A DNA stretch of 64,000 nt from Isoetes taiwanensis (lineage: Eukaryota; Streptophyta; Lycopodiopsida; Isoetales; Isoetaceae), in NCBI GenBank assembly GCA_021234155.1, contig JAJEKV010000005.1:9852572-9916571 (forward strand). Direction: 5' to 3'. Positions 12,801-25,223 of this stretch are shown here, piece after piece (position 1 is the first letter of the stretch; each line of letters opens with the position of its first letter). The notes under the pieces were generated by a model, which had not been told where the DNA came from, ran no database searches, and saw only the letters and a list, made by a program, of their open reading frames with translations. A program made the translations under genes and the position numbers.

Positions 12801-13490
12801 CTACATCTCAGATTTGTGTCATTCTCCGACAACTTCAAGATAAGCTTTTCACGTAAACATCCACCACCTTAGATGAAGTTTACATTCAATATCATTTCAA
12901 GATTCACTGGGTTATTACAAAGACTAAACAAGCACTACCAACATACCTTCATATCTCGCTTCATGTAGAATATCCTCTCGGTTTTGTTTCATCTTGGACA
13001 GCTAGGTTCGCTCTCCTATCAAGGCAACAGCTTAAAAATTAGTGTCCACGCTAGCCAAGAAATCGTGCAAGAAGCTTATGGCATACCTCTACCAGAATCA
13101 TCTTGTCATCAAAATTTTGTCGAAACTAAGGCACTCCATAAATCTTCTGATTAATAAATTGTTGTAAGCCCTATAGAATTGTGCCAGATCAAATTGCACT
13201 CCTGGCTCTGGCCAAAGAAGACTGTGAAGGCGGAATCTACCCATAGTGGGATGATGAATGAATTGCAAAAATTTTGCAAGAATACCGACACATTAACACC
13301 GCCATTTCCTATTTCCCTCAATTCCAAAATTCAGCTCCGGCGCTTCTAAACGATCCAAGAAAAGAATCTCCTCCCGCCGTGAATTTTGCATATGACGGCC
13401 AAATGGACAGGCGAAATTCCGTGACCCGGTGGGGAGCGAGCGTGAAGCGTCGTTAATGAAGTTGGCAGGTTTTTTTGACATGGGTGTCAT
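9900..13490 (-). pseudogene. Multi-exon coding relic B, unrecognised
   Basis: Reading the - strand from the right, separate coding-like pieces appear in order. About 13267-13104 reads LHSLLWPEPGVQFDLAQFYR. About 12535-12410 is Lys/Glu-rich with KEKKDKGRERNAVMNKPK. About 12410-12150 has LVNNICRNADEKDRKIF, then FKPPKFKDNKAIVDSLEGF, in one frame interrupted by TAA and TAG. About 12149-11936 lies between an AAAACAG acceptor and a GCAAAG|GTAGAC donor. A cysteine-rich piece with CTCVVCGHRPTC lies at 11637-11545, ending at ACG|GTGAGC. About 11500-11380 has KIVDTLSYQPAQIVSTFRGH, ending at AAG|GTTAGA. About 10130-10000 has YVVRESRTTRENVDFYVFE. Spacing and splice-like borders suggest a real nuclear gene that has decayed. 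Alternatively the sequence carries uncorrected indels. The cysteine spacing hints at zinc binding. No family is assigned. Confidence 0.45.
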
Positions 13491-13499
13491 ACATGCTTT

Positions 13500-13830
13500 T
13501 GCATATGTCGAAAAAACACACCCTACTCTAGATCACCAGTACTAACCCGCTCGGAGTGCTAGCTTCCGGATGAACTACTAAACACTACTCTACATGCACG
13601 CTCGAGGCTCCCTCTCGTCGGCATCTCCATGAGATGTGAAGTGTTCGAGGTAGCTCCGCTCTCGCGGAATCGCTCAGCTCACGGGGAGGCTGCCATGCTG
13701 GGTACCCTGTGAGCCCGATTCAGCGGAGTTCAGCTGCCAGCGTTCCAGGCTGTTGGAGCCCGAGAGAAAAGAGGCCTAGGAGGTTAGGGTTTGAGCCTTT
13801 ATAGGTTAGGGTTCCTACATGTTAGCATGC
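13500..13830. promoter_or_regulatory. GC-rich island upstream of relic B
   Basis: 13530-13780 is markedly GC-richer than the AT-rich DNA on either side and lies immediately 5' of the - strand relic B. At its edge are GGTTAGGGTTTGAGCC and ATAGGTTAGGGTTCC, telo-box-like words common near plant transcription starts. On the - strand an ATGGCGGTG near 13303 has a typical plant start context. It could be the promoter or 5' leader of relic B. No core promoter element is certain. Confidence 0.3.
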
Positions 13831-13839
13831 CGATGAAGC

Positions 13840-16520
13840 CAATAGAGTATGTGTCGCGTTGTGGCGGGTGCCCATCAGAGTTAAGGCCGTAATGAAAATG
13901 GTCTTAACCTAAGGTTAACTAAGTTATATGAAGATGGCAGGTCATTGCCACAATCTATGGTATACAAGGTATGAAGATAGGAGCTTGTAGTGAGCGATTC
14001 AAGAAACATATGCGTGTTATGGTATATTTCTTTGGAAGAGCGTCACGAGGAGCTATGCTAGAATAAATATAAAATTTCAAAATAGCCAAAGGAGGCGCTG
14101 AGAAGGGGAGGAGCATTAAGAAGGGAAGTTAGAAATAATCCTAAAGATCTAATTGGTACTAGGGCTGCCAAGAAGAAAGTTTGAGATCTGATGTAGTCCA
14201 CTCTACCAAAACATCCGCACCATATGTTCAAGCATGTTATGTCTGCTGCATAGGCAATTCCAGCGGCTACTTTATTCTGAATTTCAATAAAATTGACCAA
14301 TTAAGAGGTATTTCCGGTGTAAGGTACTCTTCATAATTTGGCTCTACACATCATTGCTATTATTAGTTCCATTTGGCCCTCCATACTATTTACGGCTTAA
14401 TTTGTTTTGCATCATAGATCAAAGTGAGATAGTAATATAATAGCACGTTTTACGTTAGCGCACATTCCCACATTATGTGGTTATCAATTGGTCTAAGAAA
14501 AGAAATTACCTCCCTTTATTTGATTTCTTTATTGAAAAGTTTTCAAGCGAAAGTATGTATGTATGTAAAGTAGGTAAAAGTAATAATGTATCACGGCGTA
14601 ATACAAAGGAAGAGCATCGGAGTTAACTTTTCCCTAATATTACCAACCATAAGGGTAGCTTGATTTTACCTTGGTAATGTTGCCTTATTGTATTCTTCTT
14701 TCTTTTGACTAAGTGTCTTGAGCACGCAAAATTTAAAAAGCACAAACTAAACTTTGTAATCTTTAAAAGTATTGCACAAAGCATCACGAAGAGCGCAAGC
14801 GATAACACATAGTCAAACTAAGCGAGTTTCTATTGTACATTATAATGATCGCCGAGAACGCTGTTGCTTTGCTTTCGAAGATTGTAAAGCCAATCATTTT
14901 GTTAAATTAAAGTGTAAACAAATGTAAATATCTATCAAATCCTAAAATTTAATGAGGCCATTGCCCACATCATTTTAAAGAAATATTAGGTTTACCAACA
15001 TTTTACCATTACCTTGTATGGACTGGTTTTTGAAATGCATTGATAGTCATAAGTTTTTATGATCAACATTGATAGCGTAGAAATATCAGAAACCGAGAAT
15101 AATTTGGATGGTTTTCTTGAAACATAATGAGCTTATTCACAATTCATTGACATAAATTGATTTTTCATGATATAAAGAATGATGCTTACCAGCTCAAAAA
15201 GCGCTTTCTTTGATGCTTCACGGAATTTGCAAGCGTGTTACTATTATCCACGAAGCTATGAACACTTTTGGTAGGCATCGGCATAGGCAATCGATAAAAT
15301 CATTTGTTAATCTGGTGACGCTTATGTCGTGCATTATTTTGTTATTTGTCGAGGAGTATTCTAATCAATAAAAGCTGCCCCGGAGAAAAATATACATACG
15401 GATCTGCAAACTAGCGACCCTAGCTGTTGGCGGTTCGTTACAATGCCACAAATCATAAACTCAGCGAGATTCCGGTAAAGGATCTAAACTGTCGAGAAGG
15501 AAAACAATAGATCCTCGGGAACAACTAAGATAGTACCTCACGGAAGCGAGAAACGTTTAATCAAAATTGCAATCGAGAGCCACCACAACAAACCCGAGAA
15601 AGAAATTCGCCTCTGTGAACTCGATCGACCAACCCAGGGGTTACACTAACTGGTTCTTCACTGCTTCTCAATTTGTATGATGACACACATCTTACCCCAA
15701 TGGTAACCCCTCCCGGTTGCATCGTTTTCTAATGTCTTGAAGCTTGCCAGTTCACGCGTCGCCGGATCGCGTTCAAAGAAAGGTGAACCACGCGCTTTGA
15801 TCGCCGCTTGCTACCCACAGTGGAAGAAACAAACCGGCTTTGATGATGACCATTTGCTAAGCGAGATGCCATAAACCATAATATGCTTGCCGGACCATCA
15901 CGGAAGGAATGAGAATATAGCGGTTTATCAAAACAAACATGTAAGGAAAGAGGAAAAAGAAGGGCTTCTTATCTTGCTCCAAGCTCCTAATGGCATCGGC
16001 TCCATCCGTAACTTTCTCCTTCCCTTCCTTTAACTACATTAAGCAGAAGATAAACCACCAGGGCCCCGGTCACACCATGCTATGCTTGAGGATTGGCCAA
16101 GCGAGTAATATTTGAAAAACCTACAAATGATGGATGCGGGTTTTTGTTAGGTGCGCGATTTTCGCGAGAATTGCAAAAAGGGATGCTACTTGGTCCACGA
16201 GTGCTGCGGCGATCTTGAAGGATTGATTGCACCCAACTCTGATGCCGACCGGGGCTAATGCGGTGACAAATTTTAAGGCGGGGAGTAAAGCGAGCGATGA
16301 CCTAACCTTGAATTTTGTATACTTGCGCCCTTGATTTTTGTATTTGCCACATGGGCATATAAGCCAACATTGCATCATTTGGCCATACGTCATCAACCAT
16401 GCCATATCATCCAAAGCGTATCATTCTCCATCTTGCGCCCTTACTAGGTTCTTTTCAAAGCTGGGCTTATGAAGTTTTCCCCATTTAGGTGTAACAAGGT
16501 GTTTTAATATGCGCCCGTTG
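13840..16520. other. No gene recognised
   Basis: Short frames only. A - strand stretch at 14300-14060 containing CLNIWCGCFGRVDYIRSQ has a protein-like texture but no recognisable domain. 15.4-16.1 kb is somewhat GC-richer with a possible - strand splice donor near 15708 (TTGG|GTAAGA). I cannot build a gene here. Confidence 0.4.
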
Positions 16521-16527
16521 GGTTGGC

Positions 16528-16767
16528 TCAGGTGAAACCCTTCCTGACCTCATGGAAACCCTTCCAGAGGAATTTCCATGGAAACCCATCCTTCAGTTCA
16601 TTAAGGCAAGAAGGGTTTCCACTTAAAACCGTTCTAATTTTTAGGTGGAAACCCTTAAATTTCTAAGTTTGGAAAATAGGAAGGGTTTCCATGAAATAAG
16701 GAAGGGTTTTCCATTTTAAAAGCTAGGAAGGGTTTCCCGCGAAAAATAGGAAAGGTTTCCACCCTTT
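16528..16767. repeat. Cluster of GGAAACCCTTCC / GGAAGGGTTTCC words
   Basis: Within about 240 bases the word GAAACCCTTCC or its reverse complement GGAAGGGTTTCC occurs about nine times with one or two changes. The left part carries mainly the GGAAACCC orientation (near 16532, 16554, 16579). After about 16608 the opposite orientation dominates (AGAAGGGTTTCC, AGGAAGGGTTTCC and so on, to 16760), with one reversed copy near 16651. The cluster can therefore fold into several hairpins. No function is known. Confidence 0.8.
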
Positions 16768-16769
16768 TT

Positions 16770-18200
16770 TAATATTTATAATGTTCCGCGCGGCTTTTTC
16801 AATGGACCATGCTTTTTCTAGGCGGATGCCCATTAATGGGGCAGCTCATAAATATGCAGAATCACAGAAATTCAAAATTTAATTCATATGGGAAACACTT
16901 CACCTTTTGCTTGGCACTTTTTAGGGCTATGATTTGTGGTTTTGAAAATCTCATGGCTTTTGGCTTATCACGATTTGAAATTTTTCATGGACACGGCTTA
17001 TCCATAACGTAACCCTTACGATTCCTCCACGACATATCGTCCCATGGCAGGTCTTTCGAAATGCGATACGGTGGTATTAGCATTGAGAGGCAGCGGGAAG
17101 GCGACTCATAGAGGGAGAGGGTTTTGGTACCACCATTATCTTTTTATTTTTTCAAAGAATATTGTTAATTTGGAAGGCTTCTTTTAGCCAATTTTGTTCC
17201 TTTCATGAGAGGTCAATCTTGTAGACTCAAAGATCGACCCACATGCTATCGGGCGTTCAAAACTTTGGTACTCAAAGAGTAGAGCCTTTTCACATTTTGT
17301 TTTTTTGTTCAAGGGAATATTAACTTGCATTGACATTTATGCGTTTTATTTGTCTGAAGACTTTTTGAAGCTACAACTATTCGCGGTTTTCTTCAATGGC
17401 GGGTTAATTGATGTCGGATATACTAAGTGAACTTTTCCTGCAGTATGAGCCGCGCCATTTCGTCCGAGGAAATTTGTTGCCTAAATTTGTCCGCGGATGA
17501 AGATGAAGATATTGTAAGGTTTTACTTGATGGTGCATCCTTTTTTACGTATATTTTGTTGGCCTCCCAACTATCCGCTCTTTGCTATTAGCTCGACCCTT
17601 AGATATGTGTCCACCATCTTTTTGTTTTTACTTCATGAAACTTCTGTTATGATTGTATTTGCTTACTTTGCCAAATCATGAGTTTGTGTTTCATCATGGT
17701 TATTTATGATGCAAGATCATATGGCGTCATTACTAGGCATTGTTTGAAGTGATGTGATTATTCTTGCAACTTTTTAGCGACTGCTATTATGTAAGGAGTA
17801 ATGCTGACTCTCAAGTGTTAAAGCTACATTGGAATGCGGCGGATATCGTTTGTGTTTACAATTGATTTGGTTTGATAGAATCATGCACATCTTGGGTGTT
17901 TATTCTATGTTAAATTTGCTTTAATTTATAAGAAAATGGCACCTCACCGCATAGTTATCATTTTTTTACTTGAGTTTGAGGAGGTTACTACTTGGCGGTT
18001 GATCAGTGATTTTCTTTTGGTCTAAATCACACCTTGATCAGTGACTCACAATAGCTTTGAAATTTTGCGAATTCATCACGAGGTTATACACATAATGCCA
18101 ATATTTAGAGTTCCCTTAAGGTATCTCAAAATTCTTTTAGCGGTGTCAATGTTCTGGGCCGGGGATTATTGTTATTACCTTAATATGTTTTACACTCAAA
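16770..18200. other. No confirmed gene; one possible short exon near 17.44 kb
   Basis: A + strand stretch at about 17443-17513 follows TTCCTGCAG and ends at GATATT|GTAAGG. It contains MSRAISSEEICCLNLSADED, so it looks like a small exon between an acceptor and a donor. Nothing around it completes a gene. The right part may include the 3' end of the copia element, but no 3' long terminal repeat was found. Confidence 0.3.
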
Positions 18201-21200
18201 AGGCTATATACGGTCTTATGCAGGTTTGCTAGATAAGACAAACATCCAATTAGTGACGTAAAGTGTATTTTTCCATTTGCCTTTTTCTCTTTCTGCGTTT
18301 TGGACACGCATATGAGCTGAGATCTTGTGCCACGGTACTAAAGAGTGCATTGCTATGTTACAATCACTCATATTAAGTACCGGCATATTTACAACCATGA
18401 GTTTCGGCATTTCAATGTCGGCAATTTATTTTCGATCTGTAATATTTCAATGCCCGAGAAACCTCTTAGAAGCTCACCGTCGTCATTTGAAGCGTTTGTT
18501 GGCAGCACAATGAAGGCCAAGACCTTTGTGCATTTTTGCAACCATGATATTGTCATCAACATAGAGCTATATAATACACCATTGCTTCCCATCATTGTAT
18601 GCGTACAAATTCCCATCACATTTTAACTTTTTCAATTTGTTGTTCTAAGAGATAATTATCAAAGCACATTTTACCCACTCTTTTGGTATTACCTTGTCTC
18701 AACCCACTTAGCCCCGCCCTATTTAATCTCTAAACTTTCCTTCTTTTTCCTCAAATCTGATGCGAACTTTAAATGAATTTCTTCTTTAAATTTTTGCATT
18801 AAGAAACTTCTTTGTGCTTACATCCATATAATTGAATTTCCATGTCACATGAGTTTGCAATATTTGCTTGTTCTCAAACTATTAATTTTGACTAATGGTG
18901 AGAATGTTTCGGCATCAAAATCTAACCCTTTCTTGAGTAAATCCATGCTACAAGCCTTGCCTTGAATTTTTTTTGTTTTCCCATCAATGCTGGCTTTATC
19001 CTAAAAATCATTTATTGCCAACTTAACATTTTTTACCTGGTGGCTTATCAACCTTGATATAGGTCTGTTCTTTTGAATGATTGCCTCTCGTCCTCCATGG
19101 CTTTGCTCCGAGTTTTTGAATCATCACTTTTTATAGCTTCTTTAAATTGTTGTAACTTATCAGTTTCTAACACTAGAATATCAAATACAGAGTGAATTTC
19201 ACCTTTATCATGATGTCTTTTACTTCTACACTTCAGGTTCTACCATGACACAATTCTAGTTTATAGGCTTGCTTTCCTTGACCAAGATGCAGGCCTCGAG
19301 TTCTTGGCTTTTCCTCTTTGGCTTTTCCACTTAGAGTCTGACTAGCTCGGGGTTACACTATCTTGGTTTTGAGGTAATGGGCTGTCTGAGGTTCAAATTA
19401 CCACGATGGAGCTTTTTGGCTATCTTGTGCCTCGGTTTGTCTTCATCTCCATCCTCACTATCGCATGAAGGAATTTCCCTTTGTATTCCTTTTTTAGATT
19501 GATCCGGCGGTATGCTCAGTTGTTTCTTCCACATGGGTGTTAGTTTAGTCGTGCTTCAAAGATATTATGATCATTAACATTAGGAATTGTTTTCATTTAA
19601 CACTACTCTCTACTAACCAAGATTTTCTATGAGCGGGATCATACAACTTTGTAATAGCTTTTGAATGCAAATCCTTACCCTACCATATATGCAATATACT
19701 CGGTCATCAAGATTTTTCCTAATTCTTGAGGAATGTGAACAAAACCCAAACAACAAATGACCTAAATGTTCCTTAGCAGGAGTTTTTTCTTGACCCACCC
19801 ATTTTGGTCACATACCTTTTATGTATAGATGGCAATATGTTTTGAGACATGAACTCTTGCTTTCAAGCTTCACTCCATAAAAAATTTGGTAGACACGAGT
19901 ATTTTAGCATGGAGCAAGGCGGCGTGAAACAGAATCTATTTTTTCTCAGCACTCCCATTTTGTTGTGGAGAATACCTACAAGTCAAGCTGCCTTTTAATA
20001 CCAGTTAGCACAATACCACTTGAATTCTTTTGACCCATTGTTCCCCTCCTGCAGCCACGATCTTATGCATTTAACTTTCCTTTATGTCTCTAGCTCTACT
20101 TTGCTTCAAAATAGTTCAAAGCTTCGAAAACACAGTCTTTTGTCTTCAACAGATAACATCTTGTTCTTCTGCTAAAATCATCTATGAAGGTCATAAAATA
20201 TTTATGTCCTTCTATTCCTGTTATATTAATAGGCCCACAGATCTGTGTGTATTAGATCTAACGCTCTTTTAGCTCTTTTTGCATTTGTTTTAAATGCAAG
20301 CCTTGACAACCTGCACACAACATTTTTCCTTCATCTACTTTTGCTGTTATAAACTTGTTTTTAATGAGCAAATCAATATTGGATGAATGATTGTGGCATA
20401 ACCTATTGTGCCAAGTTGTCTTTGATGGATATTCAACAAGGTTGATAGACAAAGTATGATCTTCATCAAAACCAAACAAATTGCCTACTCTCCTTCCAAT
20501 AAACTTCAAAATATTATTAAGAAATATTTTGCATTCGAGCTTCTCAAAGACAACCTTATAACCAAGATCTGGGATTGTGGCCCAAAATTAAATTTCTCTC
20601 ACAAGTTTTGGCACATAAAAACTTCTTTAAGCATCACACTTTTTCCATTCAAAATCAAAGCCGGTTCTAATATTCTAGAATCTCTAATCTTTTTGCACCC
20701 ACCATCTCCAGCTGAACTTGTCCATTCTCCTTTTTACATTCTTTTAAAATCTTAAAATCATGCACTCTTGACTTTTACGCTCCACGAATCTATATTAAAA
20801 CTTATTTATCATTTTGTTAAAATCCACGAGAAACATTAAGTACATGTTTTACCTCAATGTCATCGAGTTTTTCTTCATTTGTTTCTTCCATAATATTCAA
20901 CATTTCCTTTAAACGAATACCCCTTCCTTTTAGAGATCCATTTGTGCTCTTCCTCAAACTCTCCTTACTTCCTCAATACCCTTTGGACTTGGGCAGTTGC
21001 GGACATATAGCCTTTACCATCACAATTAAAGCACGCCGGTGTACCTTCCTTGGACATTCATTTTCGGATGGCGATCTGGGTTACGATATAACCCAGGGCC
21101 CCAATCTTTCTTTTACCAAAGCTGAGTACCACCTCCCTCTTTTCTGCTTCAGCATAAAACAACACTTCTAGAGATTGATCATCCTCTTGCATACCCTTTG

Positions 21201-21881
21201 TTGCTCAAATTCGGTTCAGAATGATCCTCAAGGCATGCTCTCTTTTTTGATGTGGCCATATTTCTACTCACTAATGTTGCGAAGGCTGGGTGTGAGAAAC
21301 AGCTCTAGGCAGTGCCAATGTTTGAGTATTGTTCACTTAAAACATTTCTAGCTCCTTTAAGATCTGCCACAATTGAATCAAACTTCTCAAAATGCATTAG
21401 ATCATCTTTTCAAATAACTTTGGCTTTCTTAGTTGTTTTTCCAACAAATCAATTTGAGATGAACTCTTTACCTCATATTGATTGCAGTCTTGCTTACATT
21501 TCATGTGGCTAGCCACATCTTAGCCCTCGGGTTTGAAAATGGGGTTTCCTACATTGCTCAAATTATACGGTGTGCTGCTTGACTGTGGTTTCGTCGACCA
21601 CACTGACAGCGTTGAGTGCGAGAAGATACTCGAGCCTTACGCTCCAGCCTCTCTGGACCACTTGAGCGCTTTGGACTTACATTACAGGCCCGTTTGGCTT
21701 GGGTAGCTCTAAGCTTGACCACCATCCTCAGATGCCATAAGTTTCAAATTCAGAAACAGACTTATTAGATTCCTTCAAACTTGAAATCCGTTATCCCCCT
21801 TGAATACTTCCAATTTGGTTTAACAAATTAGGTTGCAAATCATGTATAGTGACTCAAGCCAAAGTGGCTCTACGATACCAA
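18200..21881 (-). mobile_element. Decayed Ty1/copia retrotransposon
   Basis: Reading the - strand, the domains appear in copia order. A gag zinc knuckle remnant (CFNCDGKGY, its last residues lost) lies near 21045-21005. GAG-pre-integrase is at 20509-20258 (TTWHNRLCH .. CAGC). The integrase core is at about 20255-19940, with HTDL, TFIDDFSRR and YSPQQNGSAE. The integrase C-terminal part is at 19798-19613, with RIRKNLDDRVYCIYGR. The reverse transcriptase is at about 19090-18500, with KARLVA, DFDAETFSPLVK and LYVDDNIMVA (YVDD at 18563-18552). RNase H would follow towards 18200 but is not recognisable. Frames change repeatedly and stops interrupt, so the element is dead. Integrase before RT places it in Ty1/copia and excludes Ty3/gypsy. 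Confidence 0.85.
21867..21880 (-). other. Copia primer-binding site
   Basis: On the - strand TGGTATCGTAGAGC resembles TGGTATCAGAGC, the plant initiator-methionine tRNA complement used to prime Ty1/copia minus-strand synthesis, with two extra bases. It lies immediately inside a sequence ending TTCCAACA on the same strand (the TGTTGG at 21882 on +), the expected CA end of a 5' long terminal repeat. Confidence 0.75.
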
Positions 21882-22680
21882 TGTTGGAATTAAAGCCTAC
21901 TAGATGTTCACCTTCACAATCTACTTGACAAACTTCTCAAACAACTTTACAAATGATATTCAAAGGTTTGCAAGTTTTATAGACAAGACAAATGGGCGAG
22001 ATTGATCCTTGCATCCAACAAGTCAAGTGTATACCAATATCAAACGCCGTTTCTCGAAATTCACCGCTTAAACAAAGGAGCCACAATATGGTCACTAATC
22101 CCACTTGCAATTATCAAGTATATTAAATAAAGCACATACCCAATGAAATCATGATCATTAATGCCCCAAAACTCACGGCTATGAGATTGGCTCAAACAAC
22201 ATAGCTACGATTGACGACTTGAAATAACCCTGTTCTTCTTGGTAACTCGGCTTAGATCAATGCAATGCTGGTCAGAATTGTTCTTCTAAGCCTCTTAATA
22301 CAATCGATTTATATTTGATTCCTCGATCGGTTTCGGTTGGATAAAGAATTCTAAGTTAGAATTCTTTAGTATGGAAATATATCCGCAGGCATCTTCCTTG
22401 AAATCAGCTTTTGAACCATTGGATTCAAAATTCTAACTTTCAATACTTGTTTTAATATTAGTTGCATCTCTTAACCATGTCATTGCATTTCCAATATAAC
22501 CTCAACTTCGAGTGTTCTCCCGCCTTTGTGACTATGGTTTATTGACATGAATCTACGAGATTCAAGCGCATAGAGGATTTCACATGACACCTGTTTCTAA
22601 CATTTTCTTGCCTGATGAAGCTTGTAGATTGAAAATATTTCAGACATGTTTAAGGAAGTCTTCTGTTTCAAAGGATTTGG
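21882..22680 (-). repeat. Probable copia 5' LTR and flank; outer end not located
   Basis: The inner border TGTTGGAATTAAAGCC sits next to the primer site, so the 5' long terminal repeat should extend rightward from 21882. I could not find the outer TG border or a matching 3' LTR left of 18.2 kb, so the length is unknown. No coding signal is seen here. Confidence 0.4.
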
Positions 22681-24959
22681 ATCTTGGCACCCTTACAAAA
22701 TTCACAATGTGGATTCAGGTGGAGGCGGAATATCCATGATTTGTCAACGTGCACTTTTGATTACATTGATGACATGAATCCGGATTACCACTTCCTTGAT
22801 TGCAATATTTCACATATGGCACTGAGGTTAGTTTTTCTTACTGTCAGTTGGCTATTTATAAAACAAAAGCGGTTAACATAATCTCTTTACGGTTTGTGCA
22901 AATAAAAGGGACCGGAATGGACAATAAGGTTTTTTTATTTCTCCATGTTGCAACTATCAAATTTGTGGGCAAATTTTTGCCTTTTTGAAATGATGCATAA
23001 GTAAGAGAGCTGCATTCATTTGTGGGAAATATTTAATGCAGAGGGGAGAATCTTGTAGTAGAATAAATGGACATTTCCACGTGTATAATTTGATGTGCCT
23101 TTATAAAGTGAAATGAAATCTCCCTTCAGTCCTATAGTGACTCCTATAGTTCTCCCTTCAGTCCTTCAGCAAAACCACATACACATCCTATAGTGACTCC
23201 TATAGTGAACGTAAGCTGCCTTCAATGTTTTGACTAACAACGTATGTCCTTTTTGAGCCTTATTAAACATGCAAGTGCATGAATATATGAACCATTGGCG
23301 ACATTTTGAATATAGCTTCCAAAAGCTATTGTTTAAACTGCACGAGTTCAACTAAAGCTTGTCATGCCGAATGAAGGTGCTTATTTGAGATTATATTCTT
23401 TAGATGTTTTATCTCTTCAGTCTGGTTGATGAAGACCAACAGAGCATAGAGCACTCCCATTTTTTTTTTTTTGGAGCAGGCATGCTTGGCGAACCAAGTG
23501 GACAATTGCTAAGAAGATGTAAAGAGCAACTTTACAAAGACAAATTCTTGATGTGTCACGAAGGAGATGCGCCGAGCAACTTCCGCCAATACAATTTTCA
23601 GATCTACACAGATGGTTTTTTTTTTGAAAAGTGGGGACGTAGACATTTAATGTTGCATGGTCTAAGGTTAGCTAAAGCAGTTTCAAGAAAAAGGCTATGG
23701 ACAACAAAGTGGTCTATGGAACTTTAAATGAAAGCATGGGTGAAAATAGAGGTTACCTACTAGGAATTTGGTGATATCTTACGCGGGATATCCCTTACAG
23801 TGCAACAAAAATCGATGGGTGGAATCACTTTCGACCAAGCTATGCGTATGGCCCAGGTTACTACGCATTTTTGGTGATTTTACGCCCTTTTGAATAGTTG
23901 AATTAGGGAGGCGGCGGAGGAGATTTTTGATTCGCGACAATCAACTCCTCTATCTCTCTCATTAGAGCCACGATGGGAAGTCCCTCGAGGCAGGTTGGAG
24001 CTATATTGGCTTAGAGATCCATGCCCTAAAAGAATTTGAGCAAAAAAAAATGGCTAAGGGTTAGGCCTTGATCGGCGTGGTTGTCACGATTCTTGTAATT
24101 TGGTGAGATGCGGAAGGGACTACCCTACGAATGTCGACAAAACCCAGGATAACCTATGTTACCAAAGAACATATACAACTTTCCCTAATGGTCTTGCACA
24201 TTACATGCGAGCATTATTTTTCTTTTAATTTAAATTTTATGACACCTTAGAATTTGAATGAAAATGTGTTTTTGATCTTTCATATTATGCCTCATTAACA
24301 TACTACAAAATTAAATTCACACCCTTCTAGAACATCACAACAAAAGAATTAGCCCTTCTTCTTAAACCATGTTGAGCATAATAATTCAACCCTATGATGA
24401 GACATCATGAACGCACCGCCTTCCTCACATGATAGTCTCTTGAACAGTGAGCCTACAGCGAGGATGTGATAATATTCCTTGTATATTACAAAAGATACAA
24501 TTAGTAGAACCACTAGATAACATGTAAAACTTGCAAAATTTAATGATGATTTACCCATGTCAAGAGACATTCATGTGAATTTATTAACAATTAGAAAGTT
24601 TCGGTTGTCAAAGTGGAATAGTAATTCGATTGTGATTCCAAATTAACTCACACTCATGCTTAAGAAAACACATAAAAGTCTGCACTTATTCTTTGTTACA
24701 ATCACTTTTGATGAATTATTACTTGCTTGGCACATGTTTTGTTAGATGGAAAATTCATTTATTGACACCTTACAATTCCTCACATAGGTTTGCACTACTT
24801 ACTTTGTAAATACTATCACAAATGCCTATAATGCAAGTAATCAATAGTAACAAAACATATTTTCCTATCGCTAAAACATCACAAACAGAAATTATACATG
24901 ACCAACAAGACATAGATATTCAATCACAATTACATTAATTCGATCGCACCATTGCAATT
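22681..24959. other. No confirmed gene; two protein-like stretches on the + strand
   Basis: 22690-22828 reads DLSTCTFDYIDDMNPDYHF and ends at a donor-like CTGAG|GTTAGT. 23480-23727 is an open stretch containing GEPSGQLLRRCKEQLYKDKF and APSNFRQYNFQIYTDG. Neither is recognised. At 23130-23214 a word CTCCTATAGT is repeated in short form. The remainder to 24.96 kb is AT-rich without features. Confidence 0.35.
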
Positions 24960-25123
24960 GCTCCCAAAAATTTGGGGCAAGAGGTTTCCCAACTTATACA
25001 ATTTTTTGCCCTAGATAAGTTAAATCTACCATTTTTTTTTACTTTTTAGCTTACGATTTTTTTTTTTTTACTTTTTAGCTTATGCCCGATGAAAAACCCA
25101 GCAAAGCTGGGCACTTTTTCTAG
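24960..25123 (+). mobile_element. Helitron-like 3' terminus at the duplication breakpoint
   Basis: The stretch ends with a hairpin, CCCAGC (25097-25102), loop AAA, GCTGGG (25106-25111), then CACTTTTT and CTAG (25120-25123), followed by T. A short GC hairpin about 10 bases before CTRR, inserted before T, is the standard Helitron 3' end. The duplicate at 52681-52691 reads GCTAA|TGTTC where copy 1 reads CTAG|TGTTC, an A|T empty site as Helitrons require. The 5' TC end was not found, so the element's length is unknown and only the terminus is called. Confidence 0.6.
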
Positions 25124-25223
25124 TGTTCTATAAATAACAAACATTCATGCCGAAAACTAGAGTTTTGGTTATATCGAATTCCAGTTTTTATCTCAATTAG
25201 CATGCAGAAGAGTCAATAAATAC

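Noticed and set aside
14058-14300. - strand 80-codon frame as a membrane protein gene
   Set aside because: The hydrophobic stretch comes from AT-rich composition; no start context, splice sites or homologous texture nearby.
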